A stretch of 64,000 bases of DNA, taken from NCBI GenBank assembly GCA_963377175.1, contig CAUJNA010003748.1, positions 150,678-214,677 of the forward strand. Reading direction: 5' to 3'. The translations under genes were made by a program, and so were the position numbers. Each line of letters begins with the position of its first letter. The stretch's first letter is position 1. This document shows positions 1 to 11,197 of the stretch, in pieces. Under the pieces are notes generated by a model. It made no database searches. It was not told where the DNA came from and worked only from the letters and a program-made list of their open reading frames with translations. This DNA comes from Effrenium voratum. Lineage: Eukaryota; Sar; Dinophyceae; Suessiales; Symbiodiniaceae.

Positions 1-1
1 T

Positions 2-412
2 TTGCCTCAACCACCCTCTGCAAGTGTGTCTGCAGACACTACCACAGTGACAGCAGAGTCAGCGCTGGGACCGACAAGCCCCCAGTCGCCGCGCACCAGC
101 GACTCCGACTCGTCGTCTTTAGACGACGTTGTGCCTGAGAGCACCGAAGAGGACCTCGGTGACCCCGATGAGAGCCCAGCTGCGGCTCTTGCCGCCTTCA
201 AGCAGCCGTTCTTTTCCGTTCAACCTCCATTTTTGTTGGTTCAACACCAGAAGTTGCGGACAATACATATCGCCGGAGGCGACTCTGAAGAGCGCCTTCT
301 CTGCGGAAGGACCAATACTGACCGTTTCTTGAGTGTGGGCCAAGTGGTTCACCAACCCTTTCCTAAGTGCAAGCAGTGCTTTCATGCCTCTGGCAAGCAC
401 GACGAATGCTGA
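2..412 (+). pseudogene. C-terminal part of an element ORF, gag-associated
   Basis: Open reading frame of 136 residues running in from the window edge, so the true start is probably outside. The first 60 residues are rich in Ser, Thr, Pro and acidic residues and look disordered. The end has a Cys-rich tail (CGRT, then FPKCKQCFHASGKHDEC) that could bind a metal. It lies directly upstream of the gag-like ORF and on the same strand, so I infer it is the 5' ORF of the same element. No enzyme motif is visible. Confidence 0.4.
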
Positions 413-637
413 AGGAACAAAGGATAGGTGCTGTGCTCACCCATCAAACTCCAGCCTGTCTTGCATAGTGCCGTGAAAAGAGACGGCCTGTGCACTCACG
501 CATGTGCGCCCGCATAGGCACATGCCAAAAGCTCCGACCTTAGCGCAGCTTTCCTATGTTCAGTTTGTACATGTCATGTGCAGACCCCACTTCTCCAGCT
601 GTCGGCTCGAGTTTCAGATTATCATTTCATAGTTGCC

Positions 638-1818
638 ATGAGCTTGCTTGAGAGCAAGTCCGAGTTTGACAGCCGTGCCCAACAGGTGGGTCTCGTAGAA
701 GAAGTTGTGCAGGCCCTTAGCGACAAGGGCATCGCCTCATTGGCCCAGCTTGGGCTTTGCGGCGGGTACCCCAGGCACCACAGATGAGACCTCGCTGCGA
801 GCTTGGGCCAGCGAGACGCTTGGCAGTCTCTCGGTACCACTCGGCCAGGAAATTGCGCTTCGGCTTGCTTTTCACTGCACATACCTTGATCATTGCCTCC
901 CTCAAAGAGGAAGTGGCCCGTGCAAGCTCAGCGGCCGATGTGGTGAGGAAGCTCCCGCCAGTTGAACGGGAGGCACGCCTCACCAAGCTTCGAGAGAAGC
1001 TTCCTGGCATTGACCTTACACGCCATCAAGAACCGTCCTACGAGTTGGTGGACGCTTTCAGCGCCATGTTGGAAGCCCGCTCCGTGCGTTGGGTGCCGTT
1101 TCACAAGTGCACCAGCCGCGAGCAAGAGCTGTCGGCTCGCTCGTACAATAAGGAACTCCAAGTCATGCAAAGCCAGGATGGCAAGCTTTCCTTGAAGGAG
1201 GGTCAGGCCTCACGCCATGCCAACGTTTCGGACGGCCTGCGAGTCCAGCAAGCCATGTCCAGACGTGCAGCAGCGGCTGAAATCGCCGGCATCGCCACCT
1301 TCGACGCCTTGCAGAAGTGGCACACTTACCTCCTCAATACTCTTACACAACAGCCTCCACAAGGCTTCACACCAGTTGCTTTGGAGCAGCTCACGGCGGC
1401 AGACAAGGAGCTGTGGATGGGCGTATCCCACAAGGTGGGTGCCTCCCTGCCGAGTGATCATGATTTCCCTGTGGACCAAGCCATCCAAGAGCTCATGCTC
1501 ACTCCGCCCGTTGCGATGCAGCTGCTCCCTCGGCCCTCGCGCGCCGTCCCTGAGCGAGTCAATCGGCCAGGACCTCCCAAGGGTTCACCCAAAGGGCGTG
1601 GCAAGTCCCCCGCCAAGTCCAAGGGTCGTGGCAAGGCTCAGCCCAGTTTCCCGGCGCCCTTGCAAGGAAAAGGGTTGAAAGGCCGCAACTTGCAGGGAGA
1701 GTTGCTCTGCTGGAACTACAACATGGAGCGGCCATGCCAGAAGAAGCTGTGCCAATTGAAGCATCAGTGCATGAAGTGCTTTGGGCCTCACCCCTATACC
1801 TTGTGCACAGTCCTGTGA
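638..1818 (+). pseudogene. Gag-like nucleic-acid-binding protein of the DIRS-like element
   Basis: A start at 638 opens a gag-like N-terminus (motif LLESKSEFDSRAQQVGL) that breaks by frameshift between about 757 and 787. The frame starting at 757 then stays open to 1818. The middle is helical and polar. Near residues 270-310 is a Lys/Gly/Ser/Pro-rich linker, and the C-terminus has clustered Cys/His (CWNYNMERPCQKKLC, then HQCMKCFGPH), which fits a CCCH-type finger followed by a knuckle. The likely role is packaging of element RNA. The methyltransferase/RT ORFs follow at once. The frameshift makes this copy non-functional as read, unless it is a sequence error. Confidence 0.65.
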
Positions 1819-1851
1819 CCCGAGCACGAGCCGGCCAATTCCGCTAATGCT

Positions 1852-2709
1852 ATGGCTAGCAGTGGGTCATTCAGTTTCGGCTGTTCCGCTGCAGTGCCCC
1901 TTTTGCCAACACCATCCTTTTCTTTCCCAAGTCAGCCAGCCGCCTCCTCTTTTCCTTTTACCAACGAACCGGCTCCTACGCCGTGTAGGCATGCCCCTGT
2001 GCATCCTACCACCTCACCTAGTGAGGTTTCCCAGGCCCCTGTGCCTGCTGGGTTCGCCCCTGTGCTGCCCAGCGCTTCTCCCCGACAAGCTCTTCCCAAG
2101 GCTCCTGTGCCTGCTGGGTCTGCCCCTGTGCGGCCCTTTCCCTTGGCCCCTGTGCCTGGTGGGTGTGCCCCTGTGCACCCCGCCGTTCCTCCGGTCGCAG
2201 TTTCCTTTCACAGTCATACTTCGGGCGCACAGACCCCAGCACCCTGTGCCCCTTGCCCTGCCAGTGACCATGCCTTTCCTTCGGCCTCCGGCCTTTCCGA
2301 GGATCTCGCTTCCTCGGCCAGTCCCTCTGTTTGCGCACCTGCCCGCAGCCCTGAGGGCCGCGCACCCTGTGTGGTCGAGATCTTTGCAGGTTCGTGCAAC
2401 TTTTCTTCCACAGCCGTCTCCATGGGCTTTCAGTCAGTAGCAGTAGATCATGTACCAGCAAAGCGGTGGCATGTTTTGCAGTTGCGCGAGCCTGGCGCCC
2501 AACAGTTGCTGCTCAGCACACTCAGGTGCTTGCTGCCGGCCCTGGTGGTACTTGCACCCCCGCGGCACTGCTTCCCGCGTGAGGGATATTCCAGCCTCGC
2601 AGTTATATGTGGGACACTTCCCATGATGAGCGCACTCCCAGAGCATTCGCAGACCGAGGTCCACTTTTGCGCTTATGGGGGTGCTCGCCGCAAGCGCACA
2701 CTGTCCTGA
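1852..2709 (+). pseudogene. Pro-rich N-terminus and methyltransferase-like domain (5' part of pol)
   Basis: Residues 1-165 are low complexity with imperfect repeats of the type APVPAGxAPV. From about residue 168 a class-I SAM-binding start is readable (VVEIFAGSCNFSSTAVSMGF, then AVDH): a Gly-containing loop, then the acidic residue ending strand 2. The expected Pro-Pro-Cys motif IV appears as APPR/RGTASR and needs a change of frame near 2550, so the domain is broken. A methyltransferase-like domain fused to RT is known in DIRS elements. In this lineage it looks Dcm-like rather than DAM-like, which is my inference. The ORF overlaps the next frame at 2607. Confidence 0.55.
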
Positions 2710-4340
2710 AGGGTACTCCCACCTGGTTGCAGAATCTTTGCCGCACGTGTGACGGCAACCATTCCCATGCCCCGTGGAAAGATTCCTGGGGCATTCACAC
2801 CGCCGAGGAAGCCGCTTACCCACTCCCCTTTTGCCAAGCCATTTGCCTATGTTTGAGGGACTCCTTGCCTCCGCACAGCCGCCCCCGGCCGGTGTTTCTA
2901 GGCCAGGCACTGCCACACTGGAGGGATGATGCATTATTCCTTCGAGCTGCAGTGAAGTTTCAGCCTCGTTCGTGGGTGTTTCCGAATTTGCCGTCTCCCT
3001 TTGATTTGCAGTTGTTCCCGCGAAGCCTTTTCGACGCAGCATGGCTTCGCGGCAAGCGGCTACCGGCCGGCCCTTGGCCAAAAGGCTCCGTGTTGCCTTT
3101 GCACCCGCCAGAGGCTGCTCCAGATCAGTTTTGGGTTGCATGCCCTAAGGACCCTGCGCAGCACATGCATTCTATGAGTGGAGTGCAGCACCCAGCCAAC
3201 ATGTTGCCCCCTCTTGGCCGATTTCTGGAGGAGGCCGTCGACTTCGTTGCAACATGTCCCACGCATGATGCCCTGTCCTTCTGGGCAGAGAGGCTCAGAT
3301 CCTTGCTTCAGCTGGCCGAAGAGTTTGCTCCGCGTCAGAAGCAGTTGCTCGCCTCGTGCGATGCTCATGTTGCGCGCATCAACGCCAAGAAGCGCACTTT
3401 GCTGCTCAAGCACGTCTTGCAGACAGTTGGCTATCAGGACACTGCCATCGCTGACGAGCTAGCTGCCGGTTTCCCATTGTTTGGATGGCTTCCTGAGTCA
3501 ATGGAGCTGCCCAGGCATCCACAGCCACCTGCGGTGGATATTGCCTCCTTAGAGCGCATGGCCCCAGCGTTGCAGGCCCGCGCCTTGGCCCGTTGTCAGC
3601 CTACAGATGATCCAGCAGCTGACCAGACACTTTTTGACACTACACTGACGGAATTGCAGCAGGGCTGGCTAGATGGCCCCTTTTTGGCCCCGGACGTGCC
3701 CAGCACTTCCGTCATCAGCCCGCGTTTCTATGTTTTGCAGTCTGACAAATGCAGGCCTATTGACGACTTTACGTTCAATCTTTTGAACTCTGCCGTCGGT
3801 TCCGCCAACAAGGTCGTCCTGCATGACACTGAGTTTATCGCTGCCTTGCTCAAGCGGTGTTGCAGTTACAATAAGGTGCCCTGGCGTGGACGAGCCTTCG
3901 ACCTTCAGGACGCATACCGTCAGCTGGCGATTGCGCCTGCGCACCGAACACCCTCGTTCATTTGCGTGTACGAACCCATGCATGGCCCGAGGTGCTACCG
4001 TATGCTGACTATGCCATTTGGCAGCTCAGCCTCGGTTTACGCCTTTTTGCGCACTCGCTTAGCCATTCATGCGCTTGGCGCTCGCCTTTTTCGCCTGCCC
4101 TGGACCTGCTTCTATGACGATTTCCCGACAGTGGTGCCCGAGCCGCTCGCCAACGCTGCCACGCACCTGATCAAGTCCTTGTTCACATTGTTGGGTTTCC
4201 AGGTCAGTGACAAGCCCTCCAAGAACCCACCGTTTGCAGCCGTGTTTCAGGCGCTTGGGGTTGCCTTCAACCACGCGAGCAGTTTCCGGGGTCTTCGAAG
4301 TGGCGAACACCGAGGCCCGAATCCATCTCCTGGCTTCTAG
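2607..4340 (+). pseudogene. Reverse transcriptase of DIRS-like element
   Basis: 577 residues. The first 90 continue the methyltransferase end (CDGNHSHAPW, then AYPLPFCQAI). RT motifs follow: SDKCRPIDDF near residue 378, the motif A region FDLQDAYRQLAI near 430 with its catalytic Asp, MPFGSSAS near 470, and motif C CFYDDF near 501 with both Asp present. The Y-D-D core is intact, so the RT palm itself looks undamaged. Near 4290 the frame is lost and RNase H continues in another frame. DIRS elements make cDNA with this enzyme and integrate it with a tyrosine recombinase. Confidence 0.8.
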
Positions 4341-5076
4341 CTTGCAAGAGCTTTTGACAAGCCATTCCCTTTCACCCAAAGAGGCTCGCAGATTGAGAGG
4401 CCGCATGCAGTTTGCGCACGGTCAATTATCGGGACGATACCATTCACGATGCCTCTCTTCTCTGCATGAGCTTTCTGCCCTGGCACCAGGCTCTCGCGCC
4501 CCTCCGTCGCGTGTGAGGATTTTACAGCGCTGTTTGCAGTCTCTTGTCAATTCCATGCCAAGAGCAGTCAGCAGCAAGGACCGCCTCGTTTGGCATCTGT
4601 GTACAGATGGTGCCTTGGAGGCTTCCAAGCCCTCCATAGGAGGCGTCCTCGTGGACTTCTTTGGGCATCCCCGCTTTCACTTTTCATTTGAGCCCCCGGC
4701 TCTTTCAGTACTTACAACCATTGGATCTCACTGCATTTTGCACCTCGAGATCCTTCCCATTTTGGTGGCACTTCACCTCTGGCCAGACCTGCTCTCAGGC
4801 ACGGCCATTTTCTTTCATGTGGACAACGAAGCTGCACTTCATTCCCTCATTCGCATGTCATGCGACAACCCTGCGGCCGACCAGCTTGTCCAACATTTCC
4901 TGCGCCTTGAGCAACGGATGACCTTCGATACATGGATCCATCGGGTCCCTACCGAGGTGAATGTTGCCGATGCCCCGAGTCGAGGCAATGAAACTCAGTT
5001 ACTTTCCTTTCAATCCCAGAAGTCCCACGTTACACCAAGCATTTGGAACAGTCTATGGAGCGAGCTGCAGCTGTAA
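4207..5076 (+). pseudogene. RT thumb/RNase H domain of DIRS-like element
   Basis: 289-residue frame overlapping the RT ORF in a different frame; the meaningful part starts near 4285. After a connection region, RNase H-like acidic positions are visible: Asp in HLCTDGALE (about residue 129), Glu in HLEILPILVAL (about 180), Asp in FHVDNEAAL (about 203) and Asp in NVADAPSR (about 253). This DEDD order is the normal RNase H arrangement. The ADAPSR end is typical of DIRS and Ngaro-like elements. The frame difference from the RT could be a decay indel. Confidence 0.75.
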
Positions 5077-5217
5077 AATTTACTTGCTCTTGTACCGTTT
5101 CTTTCCTTGCGCATGAAGTGCACATAGCGTCCTCTCATGCCTTTATTCACACGTATGTGTTTTCCGTTTCAATCCGTTTGTGCCGCCTCAGGTCACTTCA
5201 CACGCGAGTTCTCGACA

Positions 5218-5435
5218 TGGGGTGCTTGCCTGCCCTCACCCCCTGAGGCCTTCTTGGGGGACCCCCCTCTTTCAGGGTGTGAACCCTTTTCTCCCTTTTG
5301 GGGTCCCCCCTTTCTAAGAAGGACCTTTCCTTACCTTGATGCTCTACCCCGTGTGCTGAAAAGGAGTGCTTGCGCTCAAGGTTCCCTTGTCAAGTATTGT
5401 TGAGAGACTCAAGCTGCATAAGGGCACCTGGTATA
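5218..5435. repeat. Direct repeat copy A at 3' end of DIRS-like element
   Basis: Begins TGGGGTGCTTGCCTGCCC and matches 5659-5859 almost base for base. Copy A has 17 extra bases after position 5322 (ACCTTTCCTTACCTTGA). It contains a GC-rich hairpin-like block (CTTCTTGGGGGACCCCC). Confidence 0.85.
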
Positions 5436-5502
5436 AGGATTGCTAGTGCTTGCACTCGCGGCGTTATACGGGTGCCCTTAACTGTTGAGTTGCAGCTTGA
5501 GG
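5410..5502. other. Imperfect stem-loop between the two direct repeats
   Basis: The sequence CTCAAGCTGCATAAGGGCAC near 5409-5428 is complementary, with a gap, to GGGTGCCCTTAACTGTTG and GTTGCAGCTTGAG near 5470-5505; TATA on one side also faces TATAC on the other. Complementary internal ends are a known feature of DIRS termini, but I infer that role here. Confidence 0.5.
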
Positions 5503-5658
5503 CTCAAACCTTTCCTTTCCTTCCAATTTCAGGGCCTTAGATTTTTCTCCCACCCACCCACCCAGGTTGGACGAGTGAGTGGCTATGCCTACTATACCAA
5601 GTAGCTTATTGGCTACGCGAGCCACACCATGTGGCTTGCCTTTCAGTCTGGGTTTGGG

Positions 5659-5859
5659 TGGGGTGCTTGCCTGCCCTCACCCCCTGAGGCCTTCTTGGGG
5701 GACCCCCCTCTTTCAGGGTGTGAACCCTTTTCTCCCTTTTGGGGTCCCCCCTTTCTAAGAAGGTGCTCTACCCCGTGTGCTGAAAAGGAGTGCTTGCGCT
5801 CAAGGTTCCCTTGTCAAGTATTGTTGAGAGACTCAAGCTGCTTAAGGGCACCTGGTATA
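5659..5859. repeat. Direct repeat copy B at 3' end of DIRS-like element
   Basis: Second copy of the 5218-5435 unit, offset 441 bases in the first half and 424 in the second because of the 17-base deletion. It ends at CCTGGTATA, where unrelated minus-strand element sequence starts. Confidence 0.85.
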
Positions 5860-5987
5860 ATAACAGGAGATCGACGCTTCCGAGGAAACTGGACACCGGG
5901 CCATACCGTCCGATTTCGTGCAACAAGGGCCCCGCTGTGATAGCTACACAGCAGGAATCAGTGGTCCGCAAGAATTGGGACCGCGTT

Positions 5988-6446
5988 TCAAACGCCGCAT
6001 CGAGGTCGGTGATCGTGGTCACGACCTAGCAGCCTGGGGAATTGTTGGCAGACCTCCTCCGGGGCACGGAGCAGCGACTGAATGTTGCGCGAAAACTCCT
6101 GCTGCAGAGGCAGGTTTGGCTCGGCTACAAACAGGGCACTCAGACCGAGTAGCCTGGTAAGCATAATCAGGACCGCACTGCCACAGTACGTTTTGCCGGC
6201 GCCAAAGAGTCTTTGGATACCGAACGTGACTCGTTGGGTGGCCAAGGCATGGTAAATGCCAAGTAGGACACTAAGGAAATGGCCGTCAGGGCCAACACTG
6301 AGGCACAGCACTGCAAGCAAGTACGTTGGGCCACACTGTAGGAGCCGATGCCAGCCCTGCTCATTTCCGCCCTGCCAAGACGTCTCAAGGGGACGAACCA
6401 TGAGTTGCAGGTCGGCCCACTCGGCCGGCGCGGGAGGGGCTCTCAC
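5988..6446 (-). pseudogene. Helicase-like P-loop fragment downstream of RT
   Basis: 152 residues on the minus strand, 3' of the RT. The readable core is VTFGIQRLFGAGKTYC, a Walker A-type loop (GAGKT), followed by a hydrophobic helix and ALFVAEPNLPLQQEF, which resembles helicase motif Ia after the P-loop. The sequence stops soon after, so later helicase motifs are missing. The minus-strand ORF at 6443-6700 (85 residues) joins it in another frame and probably links it to the RT. I read this as a superfamily-1-like helicase domain carried by the retroelement, truncated at its 3' end. Confidence 0.5.
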
Positions 6447-6758
6447 AAGGTGCCTGAAGCTGGTCCAAGTGTAACCCGCAGAGCTTTGGCAAGCAGGTCC
6501 AGAGCCTGCTCAATGTTCCTAGCATGTTCAATGAAGTCCGTGCGTGGGGCCAGGCGACCGCGGTAGGCGTCCCCCAAAGACAGCCCCAGAAGGGGTGCGA
6601 TCCGAGTGCACACTAAGCAAGAAATGCCACATGCTGACCCCATGTTTCGTCGGCCGGATAGAGCTGAGCTCAGGCAGGAGCGTGAAGCCGCGTTCATCAA
6701 CCAATCAAGGGGTCTTTGTGGTCGCGCTGCTCAGGAGACAGCACCACCAGGACCCGCT

Positions 6759-9299
6759 TCACGTATGCTTGTCTGGGCGCCACTGGGCTGCTGGGCGCCA
6801 AGGCCCGGATTTCAAACGCAAAGCCCTTAACTTGACAGATCCACCATGCAACCTAAGAGCAAGGGAGACCTCAGTGCCATCAGGGAGGTTGGTCTCGATG
6901 CGTCGGCTCTGTTGAATCATGCGCTGGCACCACGGGGCCCGATTTGCAAAATGGACAGAAAACATGTTGATGCCTGGGTGGTCTCCGTTGTTCACCCTAG
7001 AATATTTTCTCTCGGTGGCTGTGGCTCCGGTCAAGAAGATATACATCGAGTGCTGTCTAGGTTTGTCGTTCAACGAACGAAGGGCATGGCGGACAATGGT
7101 CCAGTCCACATCTTCCGGGAAATTTATTTCCTCCCTCCTGTTCATGCTCTCCATGACACATCGCCCCCACGCGCAAAAGATCGTGTCCCGTATGTCTTCC
7201 CACGGTGCAGCCCATAGATGCAGGCCTGCCATGCAGTTGGATCGTGCCATCCTCCAAGATCTGGAAACCCAAAGTAAGGAGGTGCCTTGAAGCGCTGACA
7301 TTGGTCCATACGGCAAATGGAAATTATACTGTCCACTGAGCACATGGTTCGCATGTGTGATCGCCTGGTCCTGCTCATACAAAGCTCTTCTTGCCTGCTT
7401 GATCTGGTTGAGAGTGAGATGGATGAAGGGATCCAACTCCGAGTCATACAAGAAGAGTGCCATCGATCTGTTTGCCCATTTGTGATACTTGTTGAGCGCA
7501 GTGACAGCCAGATCACGTAACGTCACATACCACTGCTTACCCAAATACGTGATCTCCGCACCATAGAGAGCGGCAGGCCAGATACCAGTCTTAATCAAGC
7601 GGCATTTCTGCTCATCTGTGATCTGCAGTGGCCCCAAGCGAGTAATCCGGTTGTAAACACCCTGGATTCGCCTTACCTGAATACTGTTGAGCGGATGCTT
7701 ATTATAAGTCATGGCAGCGCCAAGGTTTTTACCACACGGCTTTCGCTCAATCTTCAAGGAAGGCCTTGCAGATTTGTCAAATCCGACATCCCAACACCAG
7801 GATTTGTTGAGGTCGAATGCCAACCCCCACGTCGCAGTGATGTTGGACATTACGTCCACTGCATGTTCGAGGTCCTGCCCAGTCTTAGCCACCGCATCAA
7901 GGTTGTCCACATAAGCGGTGGGGACTGCCGTACCACCCTCCAAAGCTCGGATAGCTTCACACCACACCACTCCAAAGAGTGTAGCAACAAGGACAGAGAG
8001 CGCGTCGCCTTCCGGCACCCCGACCACTGATGTATGTCCAGCACTAAGAGACTTCTGCACCCGCAAATACCGCCTCATAGAGTCAAGATGTGTGATCCAG
8101 ACCTTGATGTTTGCTGCTGGCACACCGGCCCTTTCAAGCAGTGCAGCAGCCGCGGGCCTCCGCACTGCGTTGAACATTTTCACCACGTCAGTGGTAAGGC
8201 CACATAGTTGAGAGCTTGTCATCTGAGCGTTCTCTATGACAAACTGAGCCTTGTAATAGCACTCCCAGCTTGCCCTGTTTGGCAGTCCGCCCAAGACCCC
8301 TACCGGGTAATAGCACAAAAGCTGTCTGGTGATTTTTTTCGTCATCGCCCGAACACATAACCTGTACGTCAAAGGGCATATAGTGATAGGCCTTGTGTCT
8401 GATATACTTTCTGCATCAAGATGCTTGGCCAGTAGCAAAACCCGCGCCATGCTAAAAGTTGCAGGTATGTAGATCTGGTCGCTGAAGATGAGATTCCATG
8501 CTTTGACCATGGTGTCAAGAGCCACCTCTGGTATCATCTTGAAGTCATTAAGCGACCATGCATCACTGCCAACACTCGTGTTGGCCTTTGTGCATTTAAT
8601 CACCGAATGCAAATCTGCCACCTGAATCTCGGAGTCCAGGGCATCGGGGAAGGCGGAAACCAGGTTCAGGCCATATGGCTCATCAGCATGAGGAGTTTGA
8701 GGCTCGTTCCAAAATTTATCCCAGAACGAGAAGAACTCCTTGTGAACGTCAACCGGATCAAAAGCCCAACCCTCTGTCCAAAACTTTGACGGTGTGTTGT
8801 CATCCTTTGTTGTTATGGTAAAGAAATCGCCAGCCTCATTGAGCCGAACTGGTCCGACATCTGAGTGCACCGTACTGCCCTGAGGGATCGGGGTTTTCAA
8901 GCGATAGCGAAGGGGACCCTTCATCTTCTGCCTGACAGGAGCCAAATCCAAGGCCTTTTTGACATGTACATGCGAAATCTCAGGAATGAACGAGTTCTTG
9001 ACATGTCTGAAAGCCAACCTTCCACCTTGGTGCGAAAAGGATTTTGCCAGCAAATCTTTCCATGCCTTGTTTTTGTCAGAGTTCTGCCGTTTGGCACTCT
9101 CATCTGCAAATGTCTGTACCGCAATGAAATGAAGCTGTACTGAGTGCAAATCGAATACCGGCAGGTTCAATGCCGGAAGCCCCTTTCGCTCTGCCCATTC
9201 CAAATATGAAACACCGAAACCTTTGATGCATTCCTGGTCAATCTGCATGGTTTGGTATTGCACATCAGGCATGTGATCATCTTGAAACTTAGTAAGCAT
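6759..9299 (-). pseudogene. Non-LTR-type reverse transcriptase
   Basis: 846-residue open frame, the longest uninterrupted coding stretch in the window. Motif order fits non-LTR RT. SVGSDAWSL comes first, then SDTRPITICPLTYRL. Motif A is LTTDVVKMFNAV (about 8170-8200), motif B is GVPEGDALSVL (about 7995-8027) and motif C is TAYVDNLDAVA (about 7890-7922). The last motif is GLAFDLNKS. In motif C the usual second Asp is Asn (YVDN), which would normally be expected to damage catalysis. The C-terminal 350 residues have no motif I recognise. No endonuclease is visible in this ORF. Confidence 0.8.
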
Positions 9300-9928
9300 T
9301 CTAATGACAATTGCAATCTTCTACATTGTCTAACCACCTGTTTGGAATGGACAGAAGTGGCTTCGCAGGTTGCCGAGTAGTCACCGACTCTCCCAAGCGA
9401 GGAGCTCATCTGGTGATGCTGCTTCTTAATTGGTGGGTGCTTAGAGCGACCCATCTGAGAAGGCTTCAACCTAAGGTCATGGCCAGCATGCCCCAAGATC
9501 TGTCTCCAAGAGAGTTCCACCATATTGGAAATGGCACGAAAACTATCCTGCCTGAAAAGCGAGCATGCCAGAAAGGCCTCCATAGATCCATGGCATCTTG
9601 TAACCTCAGCGCGAAAAACGTCGTCAACATTCTGTTGCCTGAGATACTCACGCTGCTCTGGAGTTAAAGGCCTTGACAGCTTCCAGTCGCTCTTCAAAGC
9701 ATGCTGCGATTCCAAGAAAAAGGTGGTCAGCAAGGGAAAATGTTGAGGAAATGAATCGTCGTAGTTGCCCCGCTTCACACGGACACCCCATCCAGACTTG
9801 TTTCGCACAATCCCAACAATAGGATGTTTGGCTGTAATGGGCACAAGATCATGCTTCGTGCCGTTGGTCGCGGTATTCGCCCCGAGGACGACCGTCGGCC
9901 TCTCGTGCCGTAGCATAGAGGCCTTCAA
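9167..9928 (-). pseudogene. Upstream ORF of the non-LTR-like element
   Basis: 253 residues overlapping the RT start in another frame. No domain is recognised. It contains polar helical stretches, for example LTPEQREYLRQQNVDDVFRA. As it directly precedes the RT on the same strand, I infer it is the N-terminal part of the same polyprotein shifted by an indel. Confidence 0.4.
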
Positions 9929-10072
9929 TGCCCGAAGCCGCGAGGATCTCGTTTTCGGATTTGATGTCTATTGTAGCCTGGAAGGCCAACATGTCTGCCT
10001 GACTAGGGTCAGAGCGAAGGCCCTTCTGCAAGTAAGAACGTCCCCAAACCTTGGTGAACGGAGTTTCAATGT

Positions 10073-11151
10073 TCAACCTCGCCAGGATTTTGCGGGCTCA
10101 CGGATCGGGTGACTTCTGGCCTGGTTCCATTCATTTGCCGGAAATTCGTCTTGGTACATCTGAAAGGTCACTTGAACCTCCGAATCTGTTTTAATGACGC
10201 CTCCACCCGCTGCTGCGAAACGCACCTCGGTATGGCCCAGCTGAAAAAGCTGCACTGCAATCAAGAGTTGCTTGCCACTCTGATCCCTCACCGGAACCGT
10301 TATTACCTCTGGCGTCCGTGGGGATGCGACGACATCGCCCACAGGAACAAGTACAGCAAGCGGATCGGCCGACAAACCACACTGGCTTTGTAGCCACGGC
10401 GATGCCTGGGCGCCTGAGAGCAGCGCACCGGACATTTTCGGCGCCAACGTCTGAATCCGAGGAAGAGAAGTACCATCTGGGGTCACAAAATAATCCGGCT
10501 CAACGTTGATTTCACATGTTGCTCCGGTAATGCGATGTCAATTTTTTGGAGAAGTTTGCTCAGTTTGCTCCAGCGGGATGGAATAGGCTCATCAAGAATA
10601 ACCTGAACCTGAGCCTGGCCGGCTTTGTTGTACGTTTCCTCAACGAGTTGGCTGATGTTACCACTGTCAACTCCTTCAAGCATCAACCATTTTTTTTCAA
10701 AGTGACCACCTTGTCGAATTTGCCATTTCTTTTTTTACTGCATCACACAACAGTGATGCTGGGCTATCTCAGAGATACAGACATCCGGCATCACCTGACG
10801 GGCTGAAACAACCAGGCGTATCACGCAAGCCACACCCGTGATCACGTCAACCCTGTCAGTCTCATGTAACCGAAAACATAAATTCAACCCGAAAAACATC
10901 TTGACTCTCATGCACACAAGAGGAACTCCAGGTTTTGCCGCTTGCGGTGCCACGTCGAGTCGCTGCAGGCAATGTGCAAAAAGAACATCTGTAAGCAACA
11001 TGAGGCCAGCACGAGATGCCGCCCAGTCAGATGGCATAACCAATGCTTGTGCATACTTCTGAGATTCATCAGCAAACAGAGAGCCCTTAGGGCGAGTACT
11101 GCAATGTCCATTGACAGCTTCTGATCTCATTCCACCGGGAGCTTCTGACAC
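10073..11151 (-). pseudogene. Tiled minus-strand ORFs, element polyprotein fragment
   Basis: Three minus-strand frames lie almost end to end: 11151-10735 (138 residues), 10686-10483 (67) and 10486-10073 (137). None has a motif I can name. Continuous tiling on the strand of the RT downstream suggests one coding region broken by indels. Confidence 0.35.
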
Positions 11152-11197
11152 AGAGCATCTGGCTTCATTCCACTGGCTTCTGAGTAATCTTCTGAGC

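Larger units (their letters stand above)
1..5859 (+). mobile_element. DIRS-like (tyrosine-recombinase class) retroelement, decayed
   Basis: Plus-strand series in the order gag, methyltransferase remnant, reverse transcriptase, RNase H, then a 3' region with long direct repeats and a stem-loop. RT followed directly by RNase H with no integrase, plus a methyltransferase-like domain and odd terminal repeats, matches the DIRS superfamily. The recombinase expected downstream is not seen next to this copy. The left end lies outside the window. The right end is placed where the second direct repeat stops at 5859. Boundaries are inferred. Confidence 0.65.

Noticed and set aside
1585..2461. Long minus-strand ORFs opposite gag and the Pro-rich region
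   Set aside because: They mirror GC-rich, repetitive plus-strand coding and carry no motifs.
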